Source: Bacteroidales bacterium (lineage in GTDB: Bacteria > Bacteroidota > Bacteroidia > Bacteroidales > UBA932). Taken from it: a stretch of DNA of 64,000 bases. A program made the translations under genes and the position numbers. Below are positions 55,214 through 64,000 of this stretch, piece after piece (position 1 is the stretch's first letter; every line of letters starts with the position of its first letter). The notes under the pieces were generated by a model. The model was given only the letters and a program-made list of their open reading frames with translations, was not told where the DNA came from and searched no databases. Location: the NCBI GenBank assembly GCA_028724885.1, contig JAQYTJ010000055.1:1-64000 (forward strand), in the 5' to 3' direction.

Positions 55214-56524
55214 ATGGTTGGAGACATTGGCAAAAAGTTTACTTCGACGTGGTTGAAATACAGGCCATATTTTAAGAATATGGTTGAATATTTCGGAGCC
55301 TCGCTGATTCCCATTGCAATCTCGATACTGGCGAACCCAATATTCGCCTCTTTCCTTTCGCCTCGCGACTATGCCATCGTTGGCTTTTTCTCGTCATTCA
55401 ATCCTTTGATATCTCCTTTCGTCATCTTCAATGTCCTGCATTACTATCAGAAGATGTATTTTCAGTTAGGGGAGGATAAGAGTGAAGAGCTTAAGGGGCA
55501 GATTACCCATTCACTGTTCTATTTCTCATTGATACAGGCTGCTATTGCCGGGCTTGGGCTCTTCTTGTACACTGCCGTCATATCCCCGGACGGGGACATG
55601 TCTTTTTTCCCATACGGGGTTCTCGCCCTTCTGCCTCTCTGGTTCGGGAATTTCTATAGCTTCAAGTGCGTTGATCTCAAAATGCAGAGGCAGAGTCGCA
55701 GTTTTCTGAAAATCAACATCCTGAACTCTGTGTTCACCGTTGGTTCGTCCCTCCTCCTGGTAGCGGTATTCCATTTTGGCGCCGCCGGAAAGATGGTTGG
55801 AGCCCTTTTGGGTCCTGCCATTATGTTTTTTATTGTCTTCAAGGACTATAAGAAATATTTGAAAATTCCTGTCGATAAGGGACATTTCAAGGATATGATA
55901 GTATTCTGCGCCCCATTGGTTTTGGCTGCCATGCTTGGGTTTTTTACGAATGGCTATGACAGAGTCTGCCTGCAGAAGGTCGTTCCCATCGAAACTCTTG
56001 GCTATTATTCGGTGGGCTGTACGATTGCCCTCCACCTTCGCGATTTCTCCACAGCCGTGAATAACACATTCGCCCCTGACATTTATCAGTCCATTGTGCA
56101 AAAGCACTATGCGAAAATGCTCAAGATCGTGATGGTGAAACTTGCTCTGGCTTCATTCGTCGCCATCTTGTTTATTTTGTTTTCAAAGGTTTTAATATAT
56201 TTGCTGACGGCTGGAAGGTACATGACTTCGCTGCCGTACATGAGGATAATCGCGCTGGTGAGCATAACTTCTACCATATATTATTCTCTTGAGGATATTT
56301 TCGTGGCATCTGGCTTTACCCGGCTGATGCTGCTAAACAACATAATAGGAGGAGCCTGCTGCATCCTGATTTATAGACTGTTCATCAATGTGTGGCAGGC
56401 AGTGGGAGCGTCATGGGCCTTGGTCTTCAGCTATCTGGTTCTGTCTCTGGCAGGGACAGCCATGCTGGGAATACATAGGATCAAACCTATTATGGCTCAT
56501 CTAAAGAAAGGAAGGAATAATTAA
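55214..56524 (+). CDS. Polysaccharide flippase (Wzx/oligosaccharide exporter)
   Basis: Multi-TM protein with FGASLIPIAISILANPIFASFLSPRDYAIVGFFSS start and Wzx-like topology. Confidence 0.85.
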   Translation: MVGDIGKKFTSTWLKYRPYFKNMVEYFGASLIPIAISILANPIFASFLSPRDYAIVGFFSSFNPLISPFVIFNVLHYYQKMYFQLGEDKSEELKGQITHSLFYFSLIQAAIAGLGLFLYTAVISPDGDMSFFPYGVLALLPLWFGNFYSFKCVDLKMQRQSRSFLKINILNSVFTVGSSLLLVAVFHFGAAGKMVGALLGPAIMFFIVFKDYKKYLKIPVDKGHFKDMIVFCAPLVLAAMLGFFTNGYDRVCLQKVVPIETLGYYSVGCTIALHLRDFSTAVNNTFAPDIYQSIVQKHYAKMLKIVMVKLALASFVAILFILFSKVLIYLLTAGRYMTSLPYMRIIALVSITSTIYYSLEDIFVASGFTRLMLLNNIIGGACCILIYRLFINVWQAVGASWALVFSYLVLSLAGTAMLGIHRIKPIMAHLKKGRNN

Positions 56525-56537
56525 ATTCAAATATACT

Positions 56538-57632
56538 ATGTCAGTATTCAAGGATAAGGTTTTATTGATAACAGGAGGCACGGGGAGCTTCGGGAACGCT
56601 GTCCTTCGTCGTTTTCTGGACAGTGACATCCGGGAGATCAGGATCTTTTCCCGCGATGAGAAGAAGCAGGACGACATGCGGCACATGCTGCAGAGCCCAA
56701 AGGTAAAGTTCTACATCGGCAATGTGCGCGACAAGCAATCGGTAGACATAGCGATGGCCGGGGCGGACTACGTTTTTTCCGCTGCGGCATTGAAACAGGT
56801 ACCTTCCTGCGAGTTCTTTCCGGTGGAGGCAGTTCGGACGAATATCCTAGGAACGAACAATGTCCTTTTGTCGGCGATCGAGCACGGCGTGAGCAATGTG
56901 GTTGTGCTGTCTACGGACAAGGCAGCGTACCCAATTAACGCAATGGGGATGAGCAAGGCTCTGATGGAGAAAGTGGCGATAGCGAAGGGCCGCGAACTGG
57001 GAGACGATGCCAAGACTACCATCTGCTGCACCCGTTACGGCAACGTAATGGCATCGAGGGGGTCGGTGATTCCTTTGTGGGTGGAGCAGATGGTCGATGG
57101 AAAGCCGATCACGATAACCGACCCGAACATGACCCGGTTCATGATGACTCTGGACCAGGCTGTGGACCTGGTGGTGTACGCGTTCACCCACGGCAAGAAC
57201 GGAGACCTGTTCGTGCAAAAGGCTCCGGCGGCGACTCTGGACACTCTTGCTCATGCGCTAATAGACATCTATTGCCACCGTAACGTGGAGGGCACGGGGA
57301 AGCCTTTCATAGCGAAGGAGCCTGAGATAAAGGTCATCGGCACTCGTCATGGCGAGAAGCTCTACGAAACGCTTGTTACGAGGGAGGAGATGGCGCGCGC
57401 CGTGGACATGGGGGACTATTACCGCATCCCTTGCGACACGCGCGACCTGAACTACGATAAATACTTCACGAGCGGAAACCAGGAGATGTCCAGGTCGGAG
57501 GATTACACGTCCCACAATACCCGGCGTCTGGACGTTGAGGGGATGAAGGATCTGCTGATGCAGCTTCGCTTCATCCGCGAGGATATGGGGCTTCTGCCCA
57601 AGGCGAGGTCAAAAGAGATAAGGAGCGAGTGA
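56538..57632 (+). CDS. capE: UDP-GlcNAc 4,6-dehydratase/5-epimerase (CapE/FnlA-like)
   Basis: LLITGGTGSFGNAVLRRFLDSDIREIRIFSRDEKKQDDMR; LSTDKAAYPINAMGMSKALMEKV; TRYGNVMASRGSVIPLW. Confidence 0.93.
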   Translation: MSVFKDKVLLITGGTGSFGNAVLRRFLDSDIREIRIFSRDEKKQDDMRHMLQSPKVKFYIGNVRDKQSVDIAMAGADYVFSAAALKQVPSCEFFPVEAVRTNILGTNNVLLSAIEHGVSNVVVLSTDKAAYPINAMGMSKALMEKVAIAKGRELGDDAKTTICCTRYGNVMASRGSVIPLWVEQMVDGKPITITDPNMTRFMMTLDQAVDLVVYAFTHGKNGDLFVQKAPAATLDTLAHALIDIYCHRNVEGTGKPFIAKEPEIKVIGTRHGEKLYETLVTREEMARAVDMGDYYRIPCDTRDLNYDKYFTSGNQEMSRSEDYTSHNTRRLDVEGMKDLLMQLRFIREDMGLLPKARSKEIRSE

Positions 57633-58831
57633 TGAGGATTCTGGTTACGGGCGCAAAAGGATTCGTCGGGAAGAATCTCGTTGCGCAGCTGAAGAACATA
57701 CGGGACGGAAAAGCAAGATTCTATCCAGGAGTTAAAGTGGACGAGGTTTATGAATATGACATCGATTCCTCTCCCGCCGATCTTGATGTTTACTGCAAGG
57801 ATGCTGATTTCGTATTTAATCTAGCCGGAGTGAACAGGCCGAAGGATCAGGCGGAATTCATGAAGGGTAATTACGGATTTGCCTCGCAACTTTTGGATGC
57901 CTTGAAAAAGCACGGCAATAAATGCCCCGTGATGCTATCCAGCAGCATCCAGGCTACTCTCAAAGGCAGGTTCGAAGGAAGCGAGTACGGAAAGAGCAAA
58001 TTGGCCGGAGAGAAACTATTCTTCGAATATTCTGAAGAGTGCGGCGCCAAGGTACTCGTCTACCGTTTTTCGAATCTCTTCGGGAAATGGTGCAGGCCTG
58101 ATTATAATTCTGTCGTGGCCACTTTCTGCCATAACATCGCCAATGACCTGCCTATAAAAATCAATGACCCATCAGCGCAGGTAAACCTTGTTTACATTGA
58201 TGACCTGGTTGATGAGTTGATAGGAGCGCTGGAGGAGAAGGAGCATCATTGCGATTTTGATGGCGTAACACCCGTGTTCTGCCCGGAAGGAAAATATTGC
58301 GGCGTCCCCATATCGCATTCCGTGACGGTAGGCGAGATAGCCTCCATGCTTCGAAGCTTCGCAGACGAGCCTAAGACGCTGACCATTCCCCAGATTCCGG
58401 AAGGGTCGTTCCAAAAGAAGCTGTATTCTACCTACGTGTCCTATCTGCCTGAGACCAAGATTGCTTTCCCGCTGGCGATGCACGTGGACCAGAGGGGCAG
58501 CTTCACTGAACTCGTGAAAACCATTTCAGGCGGCCAGGTGAGCATAAACATAACAAAGCCGAGGCATGCGAAAGGCCGCCACTGGCATAATTCCAAATGG
58601 GAGTTCTTCATCGTAGTCGCCGGTCACGGGCTTATCCGGGAGCGGGAGATAGGAACAGACAAGGTCATTGAATTCGAGGTTTCCGGGGATAACGTGCAAG
58701 CAGTGCACATGCTGCCAGGTTACACTCATGAATTCATTAACTTGTCCGACACAGAGGATCTCGTGACGGTCATTTGGGCGAACGAGCAATTCAATCCTGA
58801 CCGCCCGGACACATTTGCGGAAGAAGTTTAA
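57629..58831 (+). CDS. capF: Bifunctional SDR reductase/cupin (CapF/FnlB-like) for UDP-FucNAc synthesis
   Basis: MRILVTGAKGFVGKNLVAQL, SDR domain; C-terminal cupin (RGSFTELVKTISGGQVSINITKPRHAKGRHWHNSKWEFFIVVAGHGLIR). Confidence 0.93.
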   Translation: MMRILVTGAKGFVGKNLVAQLKNIRDGKARFYPGVKVDEVYEYDIDSSPADLDVYCKDADFVFNLAGVNRPKDQAEFMKGNYGFASQLLDALKKHGNKCPVMLSSSIQATLKGRFEGSEYGKSKLAGEKLFFEYSEECGAKVLVYRFSNLFGKWCRPDYNSVVATFCHNIANDLPIKINDPSAQVNLVYIDDLVDELIGALEEKEHHCDFDGVTPVFCPEGKYCGVPISHSVTVGEIASMLRSFADEPKTLTIPQIPEGSFQKKLYSTYVSYLPETKIAFPLAMHVDQRGSFTELVKTISGGQVSINITKPRHAKGRHWHNSKWEFFIVVAGHGLIREREIGTDKVIEFEVSGDNVQAVHMLPGYTHEFINLSDTEDLVTVIWANEQFNPDRPDTFAEEV

Positions 58832-58844
58832 TAAACCGAGTACC

Positions 58845-60023
58845 ATGAAAACAGATTTTGGCGACGTGAGGTTCAAGAACGAAGGGAAACTCAAGCTACT
58901 GATCATAGTCGGGACGAGGCCTGAGATCATCAGGCTCTCGGCTGTGATCACCAAGTGCCGTGAATATTTCGACTGCATCCTGGCCCACACCGGCCAGAAT
59001 TACGACTATAACCTTAATGGAATATTCTTTAAGGATTTGAAGCTCGCCGATCCGGATGTCTATCTTGATGCGGTAGGCGAAGATCTTGGCGCCACTATGG
59101 GCAACATTATAGATAGCAGCTACAAACTGATGGTTCAGACGAAACCCGATGCCGTTCTGGTGCTGGGCGACACGAATTCGTGCCTGAGCGTCATCGGTGC
59201 CAAGAGGCTGCATATTCCCATCTTTCACATGGAGGCGGGAAACCGATGTAAGGATGAATGCCTCCCGGAAGAGACTAACCGCAGGATAGTGGACATAATC
59301 AGCGACGTGAATATAGCATATAGCGAACATGCGAGGCGCTACCTCGCTGAGTGCGGCTTGCCGAAGGAAAGGACATTCGTCAGCGGTTCTCCAATGGCAG
59401 AGGTGCTGCTCAAGAATCTCCCCGAGATCGAGGCTTCGGACGTGATCGCGAGGCTCGGTCTGGAGAAAAGGAAATACATTCTGCTGTCCGCCCACTGCGA
59501 GGAGAACATCGACACGGAGAAGAACTTCCTGTCACTGTTCGGCGCCATCAATGCCATGGCTCGGAAATATGACATGCCTGTGCTGTACTCATGTCATCCA
59601 CGTTCCCGCAAGAGGTTGGATGCCAGCGGATTTCAACTTGACACCCGAGTGATGCAGCATGAGCCGCTTGGCTTTCATGACTACAACTGCCTTCAGATGA
59701 ACGCTTTCGCCGTAGTGTCAGATTCTGGGACCCTTCCTGAAGAGAGCAGTTTTTTTACTTCCATCGGGCATCCCTTTCCAGCAGTGTGCATCAGGACTTC
59801 GACTGAAAGGCCCGAGGCCATGGATAAAGGGTGCTTCGTTCTCGCAGGGATAGACGAGCATTCCCTGCTTCAGGCTGTCGATGCTGCCGTGGAGATGAAC
59901 AAGAACGGCGACTATGGCATTCCAGTTCCTGATTACGCAGACAAGAACGTCAGCACAAAGATCGTGAAGATCATCCAGTCCTATACGGGAGTGGTCAATA
60001 AGATGGTCTGGAGAAAATATTAG
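58845..60023 (+). CDS. UDP-N-acetylglucosamine 2-epimerase family (CapG/FnlC-like)
   Basis: LLIIVGTRPEIIRLSAVI, VLGDTNSCLSVIGAKRLHIPIFHMEAGNRCKDECLPEETNRRIVD; start MKTDFGDVRFKNEGK at 58845. Confidence 0.95.
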   Translation: MKTDFGDVRFKNEGKLKLLIIVGTRPEIIRLSAVITKCREYFDCILAHTGQNYDYNLNGIFFKDLKLADPDVYLDAVGEDLGATMGNIIDSSYKLMVQTKPDAVLVLGDTNSCLSVIGAKRLHIPIFHMEAGNRCKDECLPEETNRRIVDIISDVNIAYSEHARRYLAECGLPKERTFVSGSPMAEVLLKNLPEIEASDVIARLGLEKRKYILLSAHCEENIDTEKNFLSLFGAINAMARKYDMPVLYSCHPRSRKRLDASGFQLDTRVMQHEPLGFHDYNCLQMNAFAVVSDSGTLPEESSFFTSIGHPFPAVCIRTSTERPEAMDKGCFVLAGIDEHSLLQAVDAAVEMNKNGDYGIPVPDYADKNVSTKIVKIIQSYTGVVNKMVWRKY

Positions 60024-60025
60024 CG

Positions 60026-61186
60026 ATGCGTATCCTAGCCATTTCAAGCAATGTGGGCGACAATGCCCCTGGAATCGTGGTTGAGCGCTTCCTTTGCGAG
60101 CTTCAGAAGACTCACGTAGTGGACGTGCTTACCTATGATTATCAGAGGTCACCAGACATGCCCGGACTGAAAAACGTCTATTCGAAGGGGTTCTGGATAG
60201 GAAATGAGAAAATTCGTAGGAGATTGACCACCAAGCTGATTGAGGCTCTGGGCTACGACCCTGCTGATGAATTACGCAAAAGGCATGTGCTGAAATCGCT
60301 CAAAGGTGGCTATGATGTGATCCTTGGCTTCTGTTACGGCTTTTATATGTTTGGGCAGACGGCAGGCGTGGTGGCAAAAAAGCGTTTCAGGGCGCCGTTG
60401 GTGGCATATTACTTTGACGCAATTCCATCTCCGGCAGGCTGGGTGAAAGACGGCCTCTACAGGCGAAACCTTGGAAGGTTGGTGAGCCGTGGCTTGGCGG
60501 CGGCTGATGGTATCCTTTCTTCCAATCGGAAGATGCTGGAATACGAACTGGGCTTTCTGCCTGAGGGACACCGGAACATCCCATCGGGCTATGTCTATAC
60601 TCCTTGCGTCAGCTCGACTATATGTCATTTGCTTCATTCAGAGGGAGTTCCTTTCGTATTCCTGTTCGCTGGCTCTGTTTACGGACCGAGAAAAATAAAA
60701 TATTTCATAGGGGCATTCGCTAAATTGCTAATCGATCATCCCGATTGCGAAATCTGGTTTGTGGGCACAAGGAACATAGAGGGAGAGCTTGCGGCATTGA
60801 GGCCGGAGATAGCGAGCAAAATAAAAGTCACGCCCAGAGTAAAAGACCTCGTGCCGTATTATGAAGCATCCGGAGCGTTGGTAGACATAGACGCAGAGCT
60901 TCCTGACGATGTGTTCCTATCCTCGAAAATAACTAATTACATAAGCGTAGACCGCCCTATCATTTCCGAAACTGGGCAGAATTCCGAGTCCAGAAGAATT
61001 TTTGCTGGCCTGGAGACCGTGCTGCAATGCGGCCATGACGAGGATGACCTTTACAAGGCCATGAAATCAGTGGTGGAACGAACCGAAGACTACGATTATT
61101 CGGAGCGGGCAGACCTCATAAAGACTTTCTCCCTGGAGGCGAACACGTCGAAGCTTGTCCATTTCCTGTCTTCTGTCTCAGAGTAA
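60026..61186 (+). CDS. Glycosyltransferase family 4 (WbuB-like FucNAc transferase candidate)
   Basis: GT4-like N-terminus and FLFAGSVYGPRKIKYFIGAFAKLLIDHPDCEIWFVGT; follows capE-capF-capG. Confidence 0.8.
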   Translation: MRILAISSNVGDNAPGIVVERFLCELQKTHVVDVLTYDYQRSPDMPGLKNVYSKGFWIGNEKIRRRLTTKLIEALGYDPADELRKRHVLKSLKGGYDVILGFCYGFYMFGQTAGVVAKKRFRAPLVAYYFDAIPSPAGWVKDGLYRRNLGRLVSRGLAAADGILSSNRKMLEYELGFLPEGHRNIPSGYVYTPCVSSTICHLLHSEGVPFVFLFAGSVYGPRKIKYFIGAFAKLLIDHPDCEIWFVGTRNIEGELAALRPEIASKIKVTPRVKDLVPYYEASGALVDIDAELPDDVFLSSKITNYISVDRPIISETGQNSESRRIFAGLETVLQCGHDEDDLYKAMKSVVERTEDYDYSERADLIKTFSLEANTSKLVHFLSSVSE

Positions 61187-61189
61187 ACA

Positions 61190-61489
61190 TCTATGTTCGC
61201 GTAGATTCCGCAGCATTTGGCTCCTCGGCAGTATATTCATGAAATAAATTTCTATCTACCCTGTTGCAAATGACCTCCTTACGTACAGAGGAATCGATAG
61301 CCCCATCCTTCTCTTCCAAAGCCTTGCTTACGAGTATGTTGCATCCGGCGCCTTTCATGACTCTGCGATTCGGCTTCATGCAGGAAAGGTGATTTCCCCA
61401 TCGGTTTTTGCCTGCTCATTTGCAATGTCAACAAGCATTGCTTCAGCTCCGCCTGTGTTAAAAGTGCTAATGCAGTGAACTATTCTCAT
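61190..61489 (-). pseudogene. N-terminal remnant of a GT4 glycosyltransferase
   Basis: Minus-strand ATG at 61489: MRIVHCISTFNTGGAEAMLVDIANEQAKTDGEITFPA*, then SVRKEVICNRVDRN-type text in the next stretch. Confidence 0.6.
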
Positions 61490-61591
61490 AATAGATTATT
61501 GTTATATTCAATTTATTCTCTCCTATCCCCCATGTATCATGATGGATGCTAATATCATCGCTGAAGAGACTATGATGATACTGACAGCTGA

Positions 61592-62458
61592 TCACTGTAA
61601 ATCTATTTTCTTCCCCATCTCCAGAAGGAATTCCTCGCTGAAGCCGGCATCCATGCCAGGCGTGAAAGTCATTTCGCTGAACTTTACCTTGCCGTCAACT
61701 TCGTAAAGATCGACTCTGACGAATTTAATGCCTTCGGACAGTTTTGCGGCAATGCTCTTCATCTCTTCAAATGCTGAAGGGCGAGGAATCTCGGCCAGTC
61801 TTGATGAGTCTATGAAACTCGATCGCAAAGGCGTCCAATCCATGTCGTACATCATCAGCTGAATTTTGTGGGTGTTTAGAATCCGGTTCTTCGTGATGAA
61901 GCAATATGTAGGCACTCCATCGAAGCAGTAGAACTTGTAGTCGTCCAGAGCTGCGTTGGGGTGAGAATGGTCTACGAGATATTCCTCGGCAATGATTTTA
62001 GGCCTGATCTTGCAATAATGCCTTTCGCCTGAGAGTGCGCCGTAAGGATATTTCAGATACTTCGCCATCTGCTTCCGGATTAGTTCCAAGTCAGTCTTAT
62101 CCTTGTCTTTCACGAAACAGTTCGATGCGCATCCGTTGTTGGTTTTGATCACGAAGCTTTTCGGAAGAGCGTCAAAATCTATCTCATTGGCAGAATCATA
62201 AACCCCATAAAGCTTTGCCAGAAGGCCTTCTCCGCAACGCTCGGTGACATATTCCCTGACCAGGCATTTGTCAGCGAGCCTTGCCCATAAAGGGTTGTCT
62301 TGGTTGAGGCTCATCCAATAGACTTTGTCATAAAATGACACAGGAGGGTTCTGAAGCTTCCTGTGATAGAATTTTCTGAAATGGAGCGTCAGGACCTGTT
62401 TGGGAAAATGCTTCATCAGGCCTGCGAAAGGGGGCATTATTTTATAGAATAGACTCAT
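61592..62458 (-). CDS. TupA-like ATP-grasp family protein (polysaccharide biosynthesis)
   Basis: PPVSFYDKVYWMSLNQDNPLWARLADKCLVREYVTERCGEG; FVIKTNNGCASNCFVKDK; IIAEEYLVD; DYKFYCFDGVP. Confidence 0.88.
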   Translation of the reverse strand: MSLFYKIMPPFAGLMKHFPKQVLTLHFRKFYHRKLQNPPVSFYDKVYWMSLNQDNPLWARLADKCLVREYVTERCGEGLLAKLYGVYDSANEIDFDALPKSFVIKTNNGCASNCFVKDKDKTDLELIRKQMAKYLKYPYGALSGERHYCKIRPKIIAEEYLVDHSHPNAALDDYKFYCFDGVPTYCFITKNRILNTHKIQLMMYDMDWTPLRSSFIDSSRLAEIPRPSAFEEMKSIAAKLSEGIKFVRVDLYEVDGKVKFSEMTFTPGMDAGFSEEFLLEMGKKIDLQ

Positions 62459-63510
62459 ATCTTGGATAGTTCTGAATATAATATATTCAAATGGCTTTCA
62501 ACATTTTTAGGCAGGTATGGCTGGACGATTTCAATCGAGCGCCGGCCCATGTCGTACCGGCAGGCTTTGTCTTCAGCAAGCTTAAGGATGGCATTGGACA
62601 GGGCCTCGGTATCACCAGGCGCTATCAGAATACCATTCTCATTCTGGCGCACGATCTCAGGGATGCCGCCGACAGGGGTCGAGATTATAGCCATCCCGTA
62701 TGTCATTGCTTCCAGGATAGAGATAGGAAGGCCTTCTGCATAGGAAGGCAAAATGTAAATGTTAGCCATGGACATCAAAGAGGCTTTTCTCTCGCCTGCC
62801 ACCCAGCCATCGTAGAAAACAATGTCGCCGAGGCCATTTTCAGCGATGATATTCATCAATCTGTTTTCCTCACCCTTGCCACCGATGTGAAGGAAAAATT
62901 TTCCGCGAAGCTCTTCTTTGTGCGAAGCTATTGCGGCGACAAGGTCGAATATTCCTTTAGGCTCATTAATGTTTCCCAGGAATATGCCTACGGCGCTTTC
63001 TGCCTTTTCTGTCAATTTCATGGGCTCTTCCACTATGTTCGGCAGCACTGTAACCTTCTTCGGGCTGAAAGTCCTTTCGAAATATTCCTTCCAAGAAGAA
63101 GAAAGAGCGGCGATGACATCGGCTCTCCTTATTATTCTGCTAACTGCTTTTTGGTGGACTTTGGCGAATTGCTCGAACCCTCCTCCATGAATGTGTAGGA
63201 TGACCTTCTTCCCGAATGCCTTCCCTGTACAAACGAATAAGCTTTTGCGCCAGAAACTATTGTTTGAGCAGCAATGAATATGTATGATTCTTACTCCGCC
63301 GAACATGCAGAGATAGCTGAATTTCAGCCATGACCACCCAAGCAGCAAGAGCTGAGAAAGGGGATTCGAGCCTTGCCGATAGGTTTTTACGAAACGGAAA
63401 GGGGATATTATCCTGGAATACGAGTCAAGGACTTTGGCAATACCACCCTTAGGCGGGTCGTATTCCGGCCCGACTGTAAGCACTTTCTTAGATATTCCCC
63501 TATCAATCAT
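62455..63510 (-). CDS. Glycosyltransferase family 4
   Basis: KVLTVGPEYDPPKGGIAKVLDSYSRI; IYILPSYAEGLPISILEAMTYGMAIISTPVGGIPEIV. Confidence 0.93.
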   Translation of the reverse strand: MIDRGISKKVLTVGPEYDPPKGGIAKVLDSYSRIISPFRFVKTYRQGSNPLSQLLLLGWSWLKFSYLCMFGGVRIIHIHCCSNNSFWRKSLFVCTGKAFGKKVILHIHGGGFEQFAKVHQKAVSRIIRRADVIAALSSSWKEYFERTFSPKKVTVLPNIVEEPMKLTEKAESAVGIFLGNINEPKGIFDLVAAIASHKEELRGKFFLHIGGKGEENRLMNIIAENGLGDIVFYDGWVAGERKASLMSMANIYILPSYAEGLPISILEAMTYGMAIISTPVGGIPEIVRQNENGILIAPGDTEALSNAILKLAEDKACRYDMGRRSIEIVQPYLPKNVESHLNILYSELSKI

Positions 63511-63908
63511 ATTCGGCTTAGTTTGTCAAATATAATGCTTTTCGAGCGATAATTAGTTGTTTGTGGATGGGCTTTGATTGCATTGGACTGTCCGTCCATT
63601 ATTTCGTGCTGGTCACTCTTTGTCCTTTGTTGCATTCACCATTGGACATTGACATCTCTTGGATAAGATTTAGGCGTATGTTAGAATTGGGAAAATAATA
63701 TCCTGTTGAATGAGACAGGATATGGTTTTGGTTGATGTGTGGAAATGAAGCTGCCTGCCTTCTTGCAATGACGCTGTCATGCCAGGCATAGGCGGTTCTT
63801 TAAATGTTTTAGGCATATAATAGCTTTATTTCCAAATTATTAATATATTTCCCATTGAGACTGATGCAATGAAAATGAGTCTTGAAACTTATACATTTGA
63901 ACAAGCCG

Positions 63909-64000
63909 ATGAAGAAGTCTTATTGCTATATAGACCTGCAGCAGCCGATTTCCATTGAGGAAATTCCTTATGCAATTGACCTTCTGGCTCTTTTTGCGTA
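63909..64000 (+). CDS. Start of an unidentified CDS running off the window
   Basis: ATG then open frame to the end: MKKSYCYIDLQQPISIEEIPYAIDLLALFA; TACATTTG (-7-like) about 20 bp upstream. Confidence 0.35.
   Translation, partial: MKKSYCYIDLQQPISIEEIPYAIDLLALFA

Noticed and set aside
58896-59495. 199-aa minus-strand ORF
   Set aside because: Antisense to the UDP-GlcNAc 2-epimerase gene.

Overview
64-kb chromosomal window from a Bacteroidota (probably Bacteroidales) genome. Support: SusC/SusD pair, ECF sigma/FecR pair, type III glutamine synthetase, and TAnnTTTG-type -7 promoter elements. Left to right: (1) a left edge with a modular 24-bp repeat and gene remnants (C5 cytosine methylase, DUF4143-type ATPase); (2) a GC-rich polysaccharide utilisation locus (about 1.6-13.7 kb) with ECF sigma, FecR, STN-SusC, SusD, three GH18-fold proteins and two DUF1735-type lipoproteins, probably targeting N-glycans; (3) housekeeping genes (GH25 lysozyme, rubrerythrin, C1 peptidase, pssA, glycerate kinase, aminotransferase, GSIII, exonuclease, rlmI) and a tRNA-Cys; (4) a decayed, tandem-repeat-rich intergenic block (26.0-27.2 kb); (5) a YqiA-like esterase/HAD fusion and a tandem pair of gingipain-like (C25) proteases with HEAT-like C-termini; (6) rsmI, tdk and an SGNH hydrolase, then a lipoprotein split by apparent homopolymer indels and a dead IS1182-type transposase; (7) a repeat-rich 42-43 kb spacer, recA, rlmN, patatin, recX, MATE, purC, mtgA and a second C1 peptidase; (8) a surface polysaccharide locus with a UDP-FucNAc-type capE/capF/capG module. 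Most interesting items: a 24-bp modular repeat inserted in frame inside rlmI, the C25-HEAT protease pair, three neighbouring GH18-fold proteins with graded loss of the catalytic motif, and a twin-palindrome promoter before the polysaccharide locus. All calls come from reading sequence and provided translations; no searches were run.
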